Positions 40,533 through 48,614 of a DNA stretch of 64,000 nucleotides are shown one piece after another. Source of the stretch: Chryseobacterium nepalense (GTDB lineage Bacteria > Bacteroidota > Bacteroidia > Flavobacteriales > Weeksellaceae); contig NZ_CP096203.1 of the NCBI RefSeq assembly GCF_023195755.1, forward strand, positions 2,666,001 through 2,730,000, written 5' to 3'. The position numbers and the translations under genes were made by a program. The notes under the pieces are model-generated. The model ran no database searches. It saw only the letters and a list, made by a program, of their open reading frames with translations, and was not told where the DNA came from. The first letter of the stretch is position 1; the number at the start of each line of letters is the position of its first letter.

Positions 40533-42266
40533 ATGGCCAAAAACATCGCAGAGCAGATTGTAGAAATGCTCGAAGAAGCCAATGTTAAAAGAATCTACGC
40601 TGTTACCGGAGACAGTCTCAATCATCTAAATATCGCTGTTAAAAAAAGCAGTATCGAATGGATCCACGTAAGGCATGAAGAAGCCGGAGCATATGCCGCT
40701 GCCGCCGAAGCTGAACTGGACGGGTTTGCTGTATGTGCCGGAAGTTGTGGCCCGGGACATGTGCATCTCATCAACGGAGTCTATGAAGCCCATCGTTCGC
40801 ACGTTCCGATGCTGGTGATTGCCTCCACGATTCCGAGCAATGAAATGGGAATGGATTATTTCCAGGAAACAAACACCATAAAACTTTTTGATGACTGCAG
40901 TCATTACAACCAGATGATCACAAGGCCGGAGCAGGTACAGAGAACGGTGCAGACAGCCATTCAGCATGCAATTTCCAAAAAAGGAGTGGCAGTAATCGGT
41001 CTTCCCGGCGATGTATCTGAGCTGGATGCGGAAGAGGCAACAACGTCTAACAAGATTTTTAAGACAAATCCTATAATTCGTCCGTCAGATGAAGAATTAA
41101 ACCAGTTGGCCAGTTTGATCAACGAAAGCGAAAAAGTAACGGTTTATTGCGGTATCGGTGCAGAAGATGCCAATCCGGAGGTTGTGGAATTATCAAAACA
41201 TCTAAAAGCACCGGTGGGGTATTCTTTCCGTGGAAAAATGGCCATCCAGCCGAATAACCCAAATGAAGTAGGGCTTACCGGGCTTTTAGGGTTGCCTTCT
41301 GCTTATCACGCAATGCATGAAGCGGATCTGTTACTTCTTTTAGGTACCGATTTTCCATATGAGAAATTCATGCCCGTTAAAAATAAAATTGTTCAGATTG
41401 ATGAAAGTCCTGAGAGATTAGGACGAAGAGCCAAGCTTGAACTTGGACTGGCGGGAGATGTAAAGGAAACGATCAAGGCTTTATTGCCTTTGTTAAAAGA
41501 AAAAACAGATGCAAATTTCCTGAAGCAACAACTGGAATTCTATGAAAAGGTTAAAGAAGATCAGTTAACCTATGTAAAAGACCCCGGAACGGAAAACGGA
41601 ATTCAGCCGGAGTTTGTTACCTATACTTTAGATAAATTAGCAAAAAAAGATGCGGTTTTCACGGTGGATACAGGAATGTGTTGTGTTTGGGGAGCCAGAT
41701 ATATTACCGGAACGGGCGCAAGAAAAATGCTGGGTTCTTTTAATCATGGTTCTATGGCGAACGCTATGCCGATGGCGATTGGAGCTTCTCTGGCTTATCC
41801 GGGAAGACAGGTTATCGCGATGTGTGGAGATGGGGGACTTTCAATGCTTTTGGGAGATATGGCAACCATTTTTCAATATAAACTTCCTGTAAAGATTATT
41901 GTATACAATAACAGATCTCTGGGAATGGTAAAGCTGGAGATGGAAGTAGGAGGTATGCCGGATAATGAAACGGATATGGTGAACCCGGATTTTGCAATGA
42001 TTGCTCACGCCATGGGATATCCCGGAAATAATGTTCACAAACCTGAAGAAGTGGAGACTGCTATTAAAGAATGTCTCGATTACAACGGACCTTATCTCCT
42101 GAATATTTTTACCAATCCTAATGCGCTGGCCTTGCCTCCGAAAATTGAATTCGACCAGATTCTTGGGATGACGAAATCAATGGCTCAGCTGATGCTTGGT
42201 GGAAAAATGGAAGAAGCGTTAGACACTGTGAAAAGCAATTATAAACACATAAAAGACATATTGTAA
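40533..42266 (+). CDS. poxB: Pyruvate oxidase/dehydrogenase (PoxB-type, quinone-linked)
   Basis: 577 residues of a thiamine-diphosphate enzyme closely following E. coli PoxB: VKRIYAVTGDSLNHL, RHEEAGAYAAAAEAEL with the catalytic Glu, CAGSCGPGHVHLINGVYEAHRSHVP, YFQETNTIKLFDDCSHYNQ, LLGSFNHGSMANAMPMAIGASLAYPGRQVIAMCGDGGLSMLLGDM, and the cofactor end IIVYNNRSLGMVKLEM. It decarboxylates pyruvate to acetate with FAD, passing electrons to quinone at the membrane. The C-terminal tail (residues ~545-577) is in the position of the lipid-binding helix of PoxB. Acetolactate synthase is excluded by these motifs. Confidence 0.93.
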   Translation: MAKNIAEQIVEMLEEANVKRIYAVTGDSLNHLNIAVKKSSIEWIHVRHEEAGAYAAAAEAELDGFAVCAGSCGPGHVHLINGVYEAHRSHVPMLVIASTIPSNEMGMDYFQETNTIKLFDDCSHYNQMITRPEQVQRTVQTAIQHAISKKGVAVIGLPGDVSELDAEEATTSNKIFKTNPIIRPSDEELNQLASLINESEKVTVYCGIGAEDANPEVVELSKHLKAPVGYSFRGKMAIQPNNPNEVGLTGLLGLPSAYHAMHEADLLLLLGTDFPYEKFMPVKNKIVQIDESPERLGRRAKLELGLAGDVKETIKALLPLLKEKTDANFLKQQLEFYEKVKEDQLTYVKDPGTENGIQPEFVTYTLDKLAKKDAVFTVDTGMCCVWGARYITGTGARKMLGSFNHGSMANAMPMAIGASLAYPGRQVIAMCGDGGLSMLLGDMATIFQYKLPVKIIVYNNRSLGMVKLEMEVGGMPDNETDMVNPDFAMIAHAMGYPGNNVHKPEEVETAIKECLDYNGPYLLNIFTNPNALALPPKIEFDQILGMTKSMAQLMLGGKMEEALDTVKSNYKHIKDIL

Positions 42267-42270
42267 AAAA

Positions 42271-42309
42271 GCAGCTTCATACTTTACTTTTGTATGGAGC
42301 TGTTTTCTT
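42271..42309 (+). terminator. poxB terminator
   Basis: 11-bp stem CAGCTTCATAC / GTATGGAGCTG (one G-T pair), 9-base loop, then TTTTCTTT. Confidence 0.75.
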
Positions 42310-42325
42310 TCAACAGAAGAAGTAT

Positions 42326-42333
42326 TATCTTTG
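42326..42333 (+). promoter_or_regulatory. -7 element for the small secreted trio
   Basis: TATCTTTG, exact TAnnTTTG, 21 bases before the ATG at 42355. A TTG at 42331 in the coding frame lies inside this element and so cannot be the start. Confidence 0.55.
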
Positions 42334-42354
42334 TTTATTAATTCTAAATATCCT

Positions 42355-42840
42355 ATGAAAGCTATTTTGTTTTTATCAGCACTTTTGATTTCAGGCTTTG
42401 CATCTGCTCAGTTTGATGTAGAAGACAGGGATGATAATTTTATTACGGAAAATAACAGGAGTATTTTAAAAATAGATATTAAAGAACCCTTGCTTCAGGT
42501 TGCCGTAAAGAACTGCAGTGATTTTCAGGCCGCTTCTTTTGAAGGTGGAATTCCAGCTTATAAAGAAATTCTTAGAAAATATATGTATGTCTATCTCAAT
42601 ACCGATTTTTATGTTCTGAACGGAGATTTTACATTTACCATTACGGTAGACCAAAATGGGAAAGTTACCGATATTGAAGGGTCTCCCAAAGTTGCCAACA
42701 GCCGTATATTCTTTGATGATATGAAATATATCGTAAGAAGAATAAAGAAAAACTGGATTCCTGCTGTCTGCAATGGAAAACCGGTGACCTCGCAAATAAA
42801 AATCAAAATGAATTTATCTACCATCGCAACTGATGTGTAA
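42355..42840 (+). CDS. Secreted protein with TonB C-terminal-like domain
   Basis: 161 residues with a signal peptide (MKAILFLSALLISGFASAQ). The C-terminal ~90 residues (NGDFTFTITVDQNGKVTDIEGSP, FFDDMKYIVRRIKKNWIPAVCNGKPVTSQIKIKMNL) follow the fold pattern of TonB C-terminal domains. There is no membrane anchor or Pro-rich spacer, so it is not a TonB itself. Two related genes follow in the same direction (42854, 42978), and the M56 protein at 17914 ends in a similar domain. Function unknown. The start was chosen by the signal peptide and the upstream -7 element. Confidence 0.7.
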   Translation: MKAILFLSALLISGFASAQFDVEDRDDNFITENNRSILKIDIKEPLLQVAVKNCSDFQAASFEGGIPAYKEILRKYMYVYLNTDFYVLNGDFTFTITVDQNGKVTDIEGSPKVANSRIFFDDMKYIVRRIKKNWIPAVCNGKPVTSQIKIKMNLSTIATDV

Positions 42841-42853
42841 ACAAACTTTAACC

Positions 42854-42991
42854 ATGAAATATTATTTTTTAATACTGCCTTTATTGCTTTTAGGTCATAA
42901 AGGCTTTTCACAGCAAACAGACATGTATGCGATTAAGGGACAGGTTGTAATAAACATGAATTTCACCAATAACACTTATGATCATGATTAA
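42854..42991 (+). CDS. 45-residue secreted small protein (possible gene remnant)
   Basis: A short ORF with ATG at 42854 encodes MKYYFLILPLLLLGHKGFSQ followed by a polar 25-residue tail (QTDMYAIKGQVVINMNFTNN and five more). The signal peptide is convincing. It lies 13 bases after the previous gene and overlaps the next gene's start by 14 bases, so it is in a coupled position. 'VVINMNF' may be the first strand of a TonB-like domain lost by truncation, or it may be a real small secreted peptide. Confidence 0.5.
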   Translation: MKYYFLILPLLLLGHKGFSQQTDMYAIKGQVVINMNFTNNTYDHD

Positions 42992-43712
42992 GATATTTCC
43001 TTTACTTGCTTTATTATATTATTCGTCTTTTTGTGCACAGATTAACAATGCATATTATTCAGCAGGAGAAGAAGCTTACAAAGGAGGTGCTGAAAAGATG
43101 TATCAGGATATACATGATGTTATGATTAAAAAAAATCTTCAGAAATGTGATAAAAACGAATATTTTTATGTTAGACTTAAAATAAATGATGCAGGAAAAC
43201 CGGGACTTATAAACGATAAGAGAACCAAAGAGTTTATACAAAAATCACCTTGTGCTTATGATTACGTTGTTAAAACACTCGGAGAACTTCACGATTGGCT
43301 TCCCGATAAGAATGTGACATCTTTTGATGGTAAACTCTATGAGTTTCCTTTTTTTCCTAATGATTTGATCGGAGATAATTATAAAACAGGCTACAATGCT
43401 AAAGAGCAGACTGAAAAAGCAGCCTATGAAGGAGGGACTGATGCTTTCAGAAAAGAGCTTGTTTATTTAATAGAGCAATATCTTTCAGATTTGTATAAGC
43501 CGGAAGGAATTTTTGAATTATCTTTCACAGTAGATGAAAATGGTAAAGCATCCAATTTTGATATTTTTCCCAGATCTCCTTCATCTGAACAGTTTGTGAG
43601 TGATATTAATACAGTTACCAAAAGGATGAAGAATAAATGGACAGCTGCAAAATTCAGAGGGCAAAATATTTCTTCAAGAAATGTAGTTAAAATAAAATTC
43701 AGAAATGATTAA
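42978..43712 (+). CDS. Secreted protein with TonB C-terminal-like domains
   Basis: 244 residues with a signal peptide (MIKIFPLLALLYYSSFCAQ). Two tandem modules are visible: about 35-125 (KGGAEKMYQDIHDVMIKKN...YFYVRLKINDAGKPGLINDKR) and about 140-244 (EGGTDAFRKELVYLIEQYLSD...FELSFTVDENGKASNFDIFP...RMKNKWTAAKFRGQNISS). Each has the 'GG...l...i..yl....E..f.ltv.e.Gk' layout of the 42355 product. The start may be the ATG at 42978 or 42984. Function unknown; it completes the trio. Confidence 0.7.
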   Translation: MIMIKIFPLLALLYYSSFCAQINNAYYSAGEEAYKGGAEKMYQDIHDVMIKKNLQKCDKNEYFYVRLKINDAGKPGLINDKRTKEFIQKSPCAYDYVVKTLGELHDWLPDKNVTSFDGKLYEFPFFPNDLIGDNYKTGYNAKEQTEKAAYEGGTDAFRKELVYLIEQYLSDLYKPEGIFELSFTVDENGKASNFDIFPRSPSSEQFVSDINTVTKRMKNKWTAAKFRGQNISSRNVVKIKFRND

Positions 43713-43737
43713 CTCCTGACATTCTGTCACAATTTTG

Positions 43738-43745
43738 TATCTTTG
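43738..43745 (+). promoter_or_regulatory. -7 element of miaB
   Basis: TATCTTTG, exact TAnnTTTG, about 93 bases before the GTG start, implying a long leader. Confidence 0.45.
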
Positions 43746-43838
43746 CAAATTCAATAAGTTAAGTATTTAATGTTTTGAGTTCAAATCTGTATGTGTAGAG
43801 CTACAAACCTTAAATTTTAAACCTTAAATAAGATTATC

Positions 43839-45275
43839 GTGCAGGAAAAATATATAGACGAAACAAAACAGGGAGAAGCTTTTGCTATTGCCGAAAAAGA
43901 TGGTAACTCAAAGAAATTGTTTCTTGAGAGCTATGGATGTCAGATGAATTTCTCCGACTCAGAGATCGTTGCATCCATCCTTAATGAGCAGGGATACAAT
44001 ACCACGCTTAAGGTAGAAGAAGCAGATCTTATCCTTCTGAATACATGTTCTATCCGTGAAAAAGCAGAACAGACCGTAAGAATGCGCCTTTCCCAGTTCA
44101 AAAACCTAAAAAAAGAAAAACCCAATATGACAGTTGGAGTTTTGGGTTGCATGGCGGAAAGGCTGAAAACAAAATTCCTGGAAGAAGAACAATTGGTAGA
44201 TCTTGTAGTGGGTCCCGATGCGTACCGTGATTTACCGAATCTTTTAAAAGAAACCGAAGATGGAAGAGATGCCATCAACGTCATTCTTTCTAAAGAAGAA
44301 ACGTATGCAGACATCAATCCTGTCCGTTTGGGAGGAAACGGTGTTACGGCTTATGTTACCATTACCAGAGGATGCGATAATATGTGTACATTCTGCGTAG
44401 TTCCTTTCACCAGAGGTCGTGAAAGAAGCCGTGATCCGCATTCAATTTTAGAAGAATGTAAAGGTCTTTGGGAAAACGGATATAAGGAAATAACACTTTT
44501 GGGGCAAAATGTAGACTCTTACCTTTGGTACGGAGGCGGCCCGAAAAAAGACTTTATCAAAGCATCTGAAATGCAGAAAGCAACTGCTGTGAATTTTGCC
44601 CAATTGCTGGATTTAGTAGCGAAAGCAGTTCCTCAGATGAGAATCCGCTTTTCAACCTCAAATCCTCAGGATATGAGCATTGATGTCTTCAGAATGATGG
44701 CAAATCACGAAAATATCTGCAAATATGTTCATTTACCGGTTCAGAGCGGAAGCAACAATATGCTGGAAGCAATGAACAGACAACATACCCGTGAAGAATA
44801 TTTGGATTTAATTAAAAAAGCCAAGGAAATCGTTCCGGAAGTCGCTTTTTCTCAGGACATGATCGTTGGTTTCTGCAATGAAACAGAGGAAGATCACCAG
44901 GATACATTGAGCTTAATGAGAGAAGTGGAATATGATTACGGTTATATGTTTGCTTATTCAGAAAGACCGGGAACGCCTGCTCACAAGAAAATGGAGGACA
45001 ATATTCCTGCAGATGTTAAACAGCGGCGTCTTGCGGAAGTAATTGCTTTACAGGGAGAATTGTCAAGGAATAGAATGAAGTCTTATGTCGGAAAAGTGCA
45101 TCAGGTTTTAATCGAAGGAACTTCCAAAAAGAATGAAAACCAATGGAAAGGAAGGAATTCCCAGAATGCGGTTTGTGTATTCGATAAGCTGGAGGGTCAG
45201 AAAATTGGTGACCTGGTGGATGTTTTTGTTTTTGACAACACCCAGGGTACACTTTTAGGGGAAACAGTGAAGTAG
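43839..45275 (+). CDS. miaB: MiaB, tRNA-2-methylthio-N6-dimethylallyladenosine synthase
   Basis: 478 residues. The N-terminal MTTase domain has Cys in ESYGCQMNFSDSEIV, LLNTCSIREKAEQ and VGVLGCMAERLK (auxiliary cluster). The radical SAM motif is TRGCDNMCTFCVVPFTRGRERSR, and a C-terminal TRAM domain ends the protein. MiaB adds the methylthio group to i6A37 of tRNAs; RimO is excluded by RGRERSRDP. The start is a GTG at 43839 (MQEKYIDETKQGEAF); no ATG gives a better N-terminus. Its product is the substrate for MiaE, also in the window. Confidence 0.96.
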   Translation: MQEKYIDETKQGEAFAIAEKDGNSKKLFLESYGCQMNFSDSEIVASILNEQGYNTTLKVEEADLILLNTCSIREKAEQTVRMRLSQFKNLKKEKPNMTVGVLGCMAERLKTKFLEEEQLVDLVVGPDAYRDLPNLLKETEDGRDAINVILSKEETYADINPVRLGGNGVTAYVTITRGCDNMCTFCVVPFTRGRERSRDPHSILEECKGLWENGYKEITLLGQNVDSYLWYGGGPKKDFIKASEMQKATAVNFAQLLDLVAKAVPQMRIRFSTSNPQDMSIDVFRMMANHENICKYVHLPVQSGSNNMLEAMNRQHTREEYLDLIKKAKEIVPEVAFSQDMIVGFCNETEEDHQDTLSLMREVEYDYGYMFAYSERPGTPAHKKMEDNIPADVKQRRLAEVIALQGELSRNRMKSYVGKVHQVLIEGTSKKNENQWKGRNSQNAVCVFDKLEGQKIGDLVDVFVFDNTQGTLLGETVK

Positions 45276-45284
45276 ATTATTTGG

Positions 45285-45357
45285 GCAGCTTTTCCGCCTT
45301 CCGTTCCCGCTTTTTTATTTTTTGAAAAATAAAAGAGCTCCACTCAAGTCGGGCTGC
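45285..45357. repeat. Imperfect palindromic element after miaB
   Basis: GCAGC at 45285-45289 pairs with GCTGC at 45353-45357, and the centre is a T-rich/A-rich stem (TTTTTATTTTT / AAAAATAAAAG). GC-richer arms around an AT core are typical of dispersed intergenic elements in Flavobacteriia. It may also end the miaB transcript. Confidence 0.45.
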
Positions 45358-45400
45358 GTGCAATTCAATGATAAAATAAAATTTAGAATATATTCTTTCA

Positions 45401-45511
45401 ATGAAAGATTTACAAAATACACAACTTCTGCAAAATATTTCTTCATTACTTGATAATGCAAGAAAAAAAGTTGCTGTAGCTGTAATAGGAAAAATAATTG
45501 TAGAAGGATAA
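45401..45511 (+). pseudogene. Remnant of a DUF1016 (YhcG-type nuclease) gene
   Basis: A 36-codon ORF (MKDLQNTQLLQNISSLLDNA then RKKVAVAVIGKIIVEG). It resembles the N-terminus of DUF1016 proteins (leucine-rich helix, 'ARKKVAVAVN...YFEIGKMIVEEE') but lacks the roughly dozen residues between KVAVAV and IGK, then stops. No nuclease domain follows. I read it as an internally deleted, truncated relic. Full DUF1016 proteins are PD-(D/E)XK-type nucleases tied to restriction and mobile islands. The gap 45276-45579 holds nothing else. Confidence 0.5.
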
Positions 45512-45579
45512 AAGATTCTAATGAAAGAAAATTTTATGAAACTGAAAACAAGATTTTATTAACATTTTAAACTCAGACA

Positions 45580-46011
45580 ATGGAAAAACTTCATAAATAT
45601 TGCCTAAGTGTATTGTTAGTAATCATCTGTACTAACATCTCGGCGCAGGTCAGCAATGGCTCTGTGGAAAACACCGATTGCCAACAATTGTACAGGCTAT
45701 ACAGCAAGATTTTGCAGCAGGATCATGGAGTTTCTAAAGAATTAAGTGTTCTTAAAAGATCCGTACGGAATTTTGTAATCAGTCATAAAGAAAATGCTGC
45801 TGATCTTATTGGGCGAAGCTATCCTGATCAGGATCAAAAATTTTCTTTTAAAAATAAGTCCGGAGCAGATATTGCCGAAAAGCAAAAACATCAGCTGCTC
45901 CTTAAAAATTTTGAAAAAAACAGTAAAGAAAATCTCTTTACCATCAATTTATATTTTAAAACTAAAGTTTCAAAAGTCAGGAACAAAGATTATTTAAGTA
46001 CAATTGGTTAA
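45580..46011 (+). CDS. Secreted hypothetical protein
   Basis: I recognise no family. The 143-residue product has a signal peptide (MEKLHKYCLSVLLVIICTNISAQ) and a mature part that is mostly polar and helical, rich in Lys (QQLYRLYSKILQQDHG, LKRSVRNFVISHKENAADLIGRSYPDQDQKFSF). It carries one Cys after cleavage (ENTDCQQLY). It lies 73 bases before the sigma-54 activator. It could share that transcript, but the position after a pseudogene remnant could also mean it is a leftover of an inserted segment. Confidence 0.5.
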   Translation: MEKLHKYCLSVLLVIICTNISAQVSNGSVENTDCQQLYRLYSKILQQDHGVSKELSVLKRSVRNFVISHKENAADLIGRSYPDQDQKFSFKNKSGADIAEKQKHQLLLKNFEKNSKENLFTINLYFKTKVSKVRNKDYLSTIG

Positions 46012-46084
46012 TTATTCAGACGAGTCAAACATTTAACTAAACTTACAGCAAAAACTGTAAAAAAATAATCTAAAAACTTTACGT

Positions 46085-47377
46085 ATGAGCAATGAGCTTC
46101 AAAATATAAAAAACCGTTTTGGAATTATCGGGAATTTTCCGGCCTTAAACCGTGCTTTGGAAAAAGCCATCCAGGTAGCACCTACAGATATTTCGGTCCT
46201 TGTCATTGGGGAAAGTGGTGTCGGGAAAGAATTTATTCCTAAAATTATTCATTCAGAATCCAAAAGAAAACACCAGCCTTATATTGTGGTGAACTGCGGA
46301 GCGATTCCGGAGGGAACCATCGACTCAGAATTATTCGGGCATGAAAAAGGAGCCTTTACCGGAGCTACGGCAACCAGAAAAGGATATTTCGAGGTGGCAG
46401 ACGGCGGAACCATATTCCTTGATGAGGTAGGGGAATTGCCTTTGCAAACTCAGGTTCGTTTATTAAGAGTGCTGGAAAGCGGGGAATTCATGAAAGTAGG
46501 ATCTTCACAGGTCCAGAAAACCAATGTGAGAATTGTTGCAGCAACCAATGTTAATATGATGAAGGCCATCCAGGACGGAAGATTCCGGGAAGATCTTTAT
46601 TATCGTTTAAATACAGTGCAGATCGATATGCCGCCTTTGAGAGAAAGAAAAGGAGATATTCATTTACTATTCAGAAAATTTGCCATCGATTTTGCCGAAA
46701 AATACAGAATGCCGGAACTGGAACTTGAGCCGGGAGCGGTGCATTATGTCGAAAATTATACATTTCCCGGAAATGTACGTCAGCTCAGGAATCTTGTTGA
46801 GCAGATGACTGTTGTAGAGAGGAACAGGCATGTTACCCCGGAGAAACTGGCAGAGTATATTCCGATGGAGTCTCATCTTCCGATGGTTGTAAATACACCG
46901 AATGCTCAAAAACAAAGTGATTTCGGCAGTGAAAGGGAAATCATGTACAAAATTCTCTTCGATATGAGAAACGATATTAATGATTTAAAATCCTTAACTT
47001 CGGAATTGATTAAAAACCGCGGTACATCTGATCTGAGCAATCATGAAAAAAATCTGATCAATAGGATTTATACCCCTGAAAGCCAGCAGAATGTAGCGCC
47101 AAATTCATTGCTGTATTTTGAAAATAAAAATAATGATGCACCGGTAATCCAGAATCCTACCATTATTTCCGGACAGGACGACAGCTATGAAGATGTGGAA
47201 GATATAGAAATTGAAGAGCACAGACCGGAATCCTTATCACTTCAGAACAATGAAAAGGATCTCATTATTAAAGCATTGGAAAAACATAAAGGCAGAAGAA
47301 ACAAAGCGGCAGATGAATTGGGGATTTCCCAAAGAACCCTGTACAGGAAAATAAAACAATATAACTTAGAAGAATAA
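46085..47377 (+). CDS. Sigma-54-dependent transcriptional activator
   Basis: 430 residues without a receiver domain. The AAA+ domain begins at once: Walker A GESGVGKE (42-49), the sigma-54 contact loop GAFTGA (89-94), Walker B GGTIFLDEVGELPL, and the arginine-finger region REDLYYRL. A linker of about 120 residues with an acidic stretch (DSYEDVEDIEIEEH) joins it to a Fis-type helix-turn-helix at the C-terminus (KHKGRRNKAADELGISQRTLYRKIKQ). It opens a tight operon with a membrane protein and lptE, a Bacteroidota arrangement. With no sensor domain its activity must be set another way. Targets unknown. Confidence 0.93.
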   Translation: MSNELQNIKNRFGIIGNFPALNRALEKAIQVAPTDISVLVIGESGVGKEFIPKIIHSESKRKHQPYIVVNCGAIPEGTIDSELFGHEKGAFTGATATRKGYFEVADGGTIFLDEVGELPLQTQVRLLRVLESGEFMKVGSSQVQKTNVRIVAATNVNMMKAIQDGRFREDLYYRLNTVQIDMPPLRERKGDIHLLFRKFAIDFAEKYRMPELELEPGAVHYVENYTFPGNVRQLRNLVEQMTVVERNRHVTPEKLAEYIPMESHLPMVVNTPNAQKQSDFGSEREIMYKILFDMRNDINDLKSLTSELIKNRGTSDLSNHEKNLINRIYTPESQQNVAPNSLLYFENKNNDAPVIQNPTIISGQDDSYEDVEDIEIEEHRPESLSLQNNEKDLIIKALEKHKGRRNKAADELGISQRTLYRKIKQYNLEE

Positions 47378-47382
47378 TAATC

Positions 47383-48072
47383 ATGATTAAACTTAACGCA
47401 AAACCGGTCAACTTTAAAATGGGAGAATACATCAGCAACGGATATGAGTTTTACAAAGCAAATTTCGGAAGTTTGCTGGGAGCTTTTCTGCTTGCCATGA
47501 TCATGTCCATTATCCCTTTCTGCGGGCTTTTGGCGATAGGGAATTTTTATAAATATTGCCGCGATTTAAGAGCCGGAAGAAATGTAAGTGCAGGGGATAT
47601 TTTCAATTTTGATGATTTTACGCCTTACTTTCTGATACAACTGGTTTTGCTGGGCGGGATGATGGTAATCTATATTCCGATGCTGTTTATGATCCCGATG
47701 ATGGCAGACAGAGATCCTTCCGCAGGTCCGCCAGCTCTTTTTATTATTTATATGATCTTCGTTTATATAGCGATCTTAATCGTTTGTCTGAAAGGATTCT
47801 ATATGCCTGCTTTAATTTCTCTAGGAAGAATTATAGATATTAAAGAAGCATGGAAGATCTCTTCCGTAATGACTAAAGGAAATCTATTGTCAATCTTTTT
47901 ATATTCACTGGCTGTAGGAGTCTTATCGCAGTTGGGGATTATTGCATGCTTTATTGGTTTGATTTTTACCATGCCTTTTTTGTATGCTGCGCATTACTTT
48001 GCGTATGAAGATGCTTTGAAGCAGGTTACCTATGATGAAATTCAGGAAATTGGAATTAAAAATGAACTTTAA
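47383..48072 (+). CDS. Polytopic membrane protein in the lptE operon
   Basis: 229 residues with a cytoplasmic start (FKMGEYISNGYEFYKANFGSL). Helices follow (LLGAFLLAMIMSIIPFCGLLAIG, YFLIQLVLLGGMMVIYIPMLFMIPM, ALFIIYMIFVYIAILIVCLKGFYM, IFLYSLAVGVLSQLGIIACFIGLIFTMPF), with a 'VSAGDIFNFDDF' connector. It is built like the proteins at 12434 and 13232. It starts 5 bases after the activator and overlaps lptE by 11 bases, so it is translated with it. Function unknown. Confidence 0.7.
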   Translation: MIKLNAKPVNFKMGEYISNGYEFYKANFGSLLGAFLLAMIMSIIPFCGLLAIGNFYKYCRDLRAGRNVSAGDIFNFDDFTPYFLIQLVLLGGMMVIYIPMLFMIPMMADRDPSAGPPALFIIYMIFVYIAILIVCLKGFYMPALISLGRIIDIKEAWKISSVMTKGNLLSIFLYSLAVGVLSQLGIIACFIGLIFTMPFLYAAHYFAYEDALKQVTYDEIQEIGIKNEL

Positions 48073-48613
48073 AATTAAAAATATTAAAATCGGGCAGCCA
48101 AAATTTTGGCTTTTGCTGTTGTGTTTGTCGGTGCTGAATTCATGCTACACTTTCACGGGCTCATCTCTTAAAGATGAAAAGACCATTCAGATTAATGAGT
48201 TCCCGAACAACGCGCCCTTAGTAAATCCTACGCTCTCGCAGCAGTTCTCTACAGACATTCAGAACAGGTTTTTACAAAGAACAACGTTAAAAGGAACAAA
48301 AGAAAACCCGGATATTCTGGTGGAAGGTGAAATTACGGATTATTCAATCACACCTACAACGATCAGCTCTAATACCGTAACCAATCAAAATACGGGAGGA
48401 GTAATTCAGGAGTCACAGAATAAACTCACCATTACAGTGAAAGTGCATTATGAAAACAGACTTCATCCTGAACTAAGCTTCGACAGGTCATATTCTGATG
48501 AAGCGGTATTCAATAGTAATTTATCGCAATCTGATATCGAAAGCTCTCAGGTGAAAATTGCGACCGACAGGATTATTAATAAGATATTTAACGACATTGT
48601 AGCGAACTGGTAA
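48062..48613 (+). CDS. lptE: LptE family LPS-assembly lipoprotein
   Basis: 183 residues with a lipoprotein signal ending at Cys28 (LCLSVLNSC). The mature part (YTFTGSSLKDEKTIQINEFPNNAPLVNPTLSQQFSTDIQNRF, DILVEGEITDYSITPT, KLTITVKVHYENRL, SDIESSQVKIATDRIINKIFNDIVANW) fits the Bacteroidota LptE family. LptE plugs LptD and delivers lipopolysaccharide to the outer leaflet. The ATG at 48062 gives a proper signal peptide; an in-frame ATG at 48032 would add ten charged residues and a longer overlap. The next gene starts one base after its stop. Confidence 0.88.
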   Translation: MNFKIKNIKIGQPKFWLLLLCLSVLNSCYTFTGSSLKDEKTIQINEFPNNAPLVNPTLSQQFSTDIQNRFLQRTTLKGTKENPDILVEGEITDYSITPTTISSNTVTNQNTGGVIQESQNKLTITVKVHYENRLHPELSFDRSYSDEAVFNSNLSQSDIESSQVKIATDRIINKIFNDIVANW

Positions 48614-48614
48614 G

